Made by a program: the position numbers and the translations under genes
Shown here: piece by piece, positions 5,604 to 6,228 of the stretch
Position numbering within the stretch: position 1 is the first letter of the stretch
Layout: each line of letters begins with the position of its first letter
The notes under the pieces: model-generated
Databases searched by the model: none
What the model saw: the letters and a program-made list of their open reading frames with translations, nothing else
Told to the model about the DNA's origin: nothing
DNA from: Bdellovibrionales bacterium
Lineage (GTDB): Bacteria; Bdellovibrionota; Bdellovibrionia; Bdellovibrionales; UBA1609
Length of the DNA: 6,228 nt
Assembly (NCBI GenBank): GCA_027451425.1
Contig: DAIDJH010000117.1
Location: 1 to 6,228, forward strand
Direction of reading: 5' to 3'

Positions 5604-6228
5604 ATGCACAGGATTTTATGCGTAGAGGACGCCCCTGAGATTTTGTTGATTTTAGAGAATGTTTTGCGTGGCTATGATTACCTTTTCGCAACCAATCTCA
5701 AGCAAGCGCAGGATCTTTTGGCAAGAACGCAATTCTCGCTTGTGTTATTGGATATTGAGCTCCCTGATGGGAGCGCGTTTGAGTTTATGGCAAACGAGGG
5801 CGATAAGTTTCGCGGGGCTCAAGTCATATTTTTAACGGGTCGCAAGGATCTCGCTAGCAAGGCGAGCGCGTTTTCACTTGGCGCGGATGACTACATTGTA
5901 AAGCCGTTTGACCCGAGCGAGCTCAAGTTGCGTGTGGACGCAAAACTTCGAAAATTTGCGGCTAACGCCAATCAACTTTCGATCATGCGACTCGGCCGAC
6001 TTGTGTGTAATTTGCAGGAGCAGCGCGTTTTTAGAAGTGATACCGGCCAAATGATTGATCTCACCTTTCTTGAGTTTCGTATTTTCCGCCTTCTAGCGGG
6101 GACGCGAAACAAAATTTTTTCTCGCCAGGAGATATTGGATCGTGTTTGGGGGCACTCAATTTCCGTCACGGATCGCGTGGTGGATGTTCACATTTCGAAT
6201 CTTCGAAAAAAACTTTCAGGAACGGGCG
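5604..6228 (+). CDS. OmpR/PhoB-family response regulator, 3' end beyond the window
   Basis: An open frame starts at ATG 5604 (MHRILCVEDAPE) and runs without a stop to the window edge, 208 codons visible of roughly 225-240 expected. The receiver domain (about 1-118) has Glu8-Asp9, phospho-acceptor Asp50 in LVLLDIELPDG, Thr78 in IFLTGR and Lys100 in YIVKPFDP. A winged-helix DNA-binding domain follows (about 128 onward), with LTFLEFRIFRLL (153-164), the FSRQEILDRVWG segment (172-183) and the recognition-helix motif DRVVDVHISNLRKKL (190-204), all typical of Trans_reg_C. It should be a cytoplasmic transcription factor activated by phosphorylation. It is divergent from the HPt-bearing hybrid kinase, which lacks any other transcriptional partner in view, so it is a likely terminal acceptor of that relay and possible regulator of the shared intergenic region. 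The family is certain; the pairing and targets are inferred. Confidence 0.95.
   Translation, partial: MHRILCVEDAPEILLILENVLRGYDYLFATNLKQAQDLLARTQFSLVLLDIELPDGSAFEFMANEGDKFRGAQVIFLTGRKDLASKASAFSLGADDYIVKPFDPSELKLRVDAKLRKFAANANQLSIMRLGRLVCNLQEQRVFRSDTGQMIDLTFLEFRIFRLLAGTRNKIFSRQEILDRVWGHSISVTDRVVDVHISNLRKKLSGTG

Noticed and set aside
5972..6169. Minus-strand ORF of 65 codons at the right end
   Set aside because: Antisense to the DNA-binding domain of the OmpR-type regulator, which is unmistakable on the plus strand.
1..6228. CRISPR array, tRNA/rRNA, insertion sequence or attachment site
   Set aside because: No regularly spaced repeats, cloverleaf-like sequence, transposase-like translation or terminal inverted repeats were seen on either strand.

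Overview
This 6.2 kb window carries four genes on the minus strand and one divergent gene on the plus strand that runs off the right edge. The DNA is of middling GC with no rRNA, tRNA, CRISPR or transposon. It looks like the chromosome of a Gram-negative bacterium: it has a DUF4118-like hybrid sensor kinase with a C-terminal HPt domain, OmpR-type regulation, and a BMP-family binding protein with a signal peptide but no lipobox cysteine. The style of the kinase and of the BMP/ABC pair would fit a Bdellovibrio-like or other deltaproteobacterial lineage, but this is a weak inference and no gene settles the taxonomy.

Right part (about 2.9-6.2 kb): a multi-step phosphorelay. The minus-strand gene at 2926-5466 is a membrane hybrid histidine kinase (membrane sensor, coiled coil, PAS, HisKA, HATPase, receiver, HPt) with every phosphotransfer residue present. 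Divergent from it, across a 137-bp intergenic region with overlapping palindromes, a plus-strand OmpR/PhoB-type response regulator starts at 5604 and is cut by the window end within its DNA-binding domain. It is the natural candidate for the relay's final acceptor.

Middle (2287-2838): a small protein with a hydrophobic N-terminal hairpin fused to one complete receiver domain and no output domain, i.e. a membrane-tethered stand-alone receiver. It lies downstream of the kinase in the same orientation. A strong Shine-Dalgarno sequence inside the longest ORF places its start four codons later than the longest ORF suggests.

Left part (48-2233): a BMP/PnrA-type periplasmic binding protein followed, with a 4-bp ATGA overlap, by a two-domain ABC ATPase of the sugar/nucleoside class. 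The ATPase reading frame stops soon after the second Walker A region, well short of the usual length of about 500 residues. The last 120 bases of the window on this side are 67% GC (80 of 120 counted), so the end may be truncated, frameshifted or a sequence artefact. Permease genes would be expected beyond the left edge.

The most unusual feature is the combination of a complete His-Asp-His-Asp relay, a membrane-tethered output-less receiver and a nucleoside-type uptake system within one locus. Whether the transporter is functionally tied to the relay cannot be decided from sequence alone.
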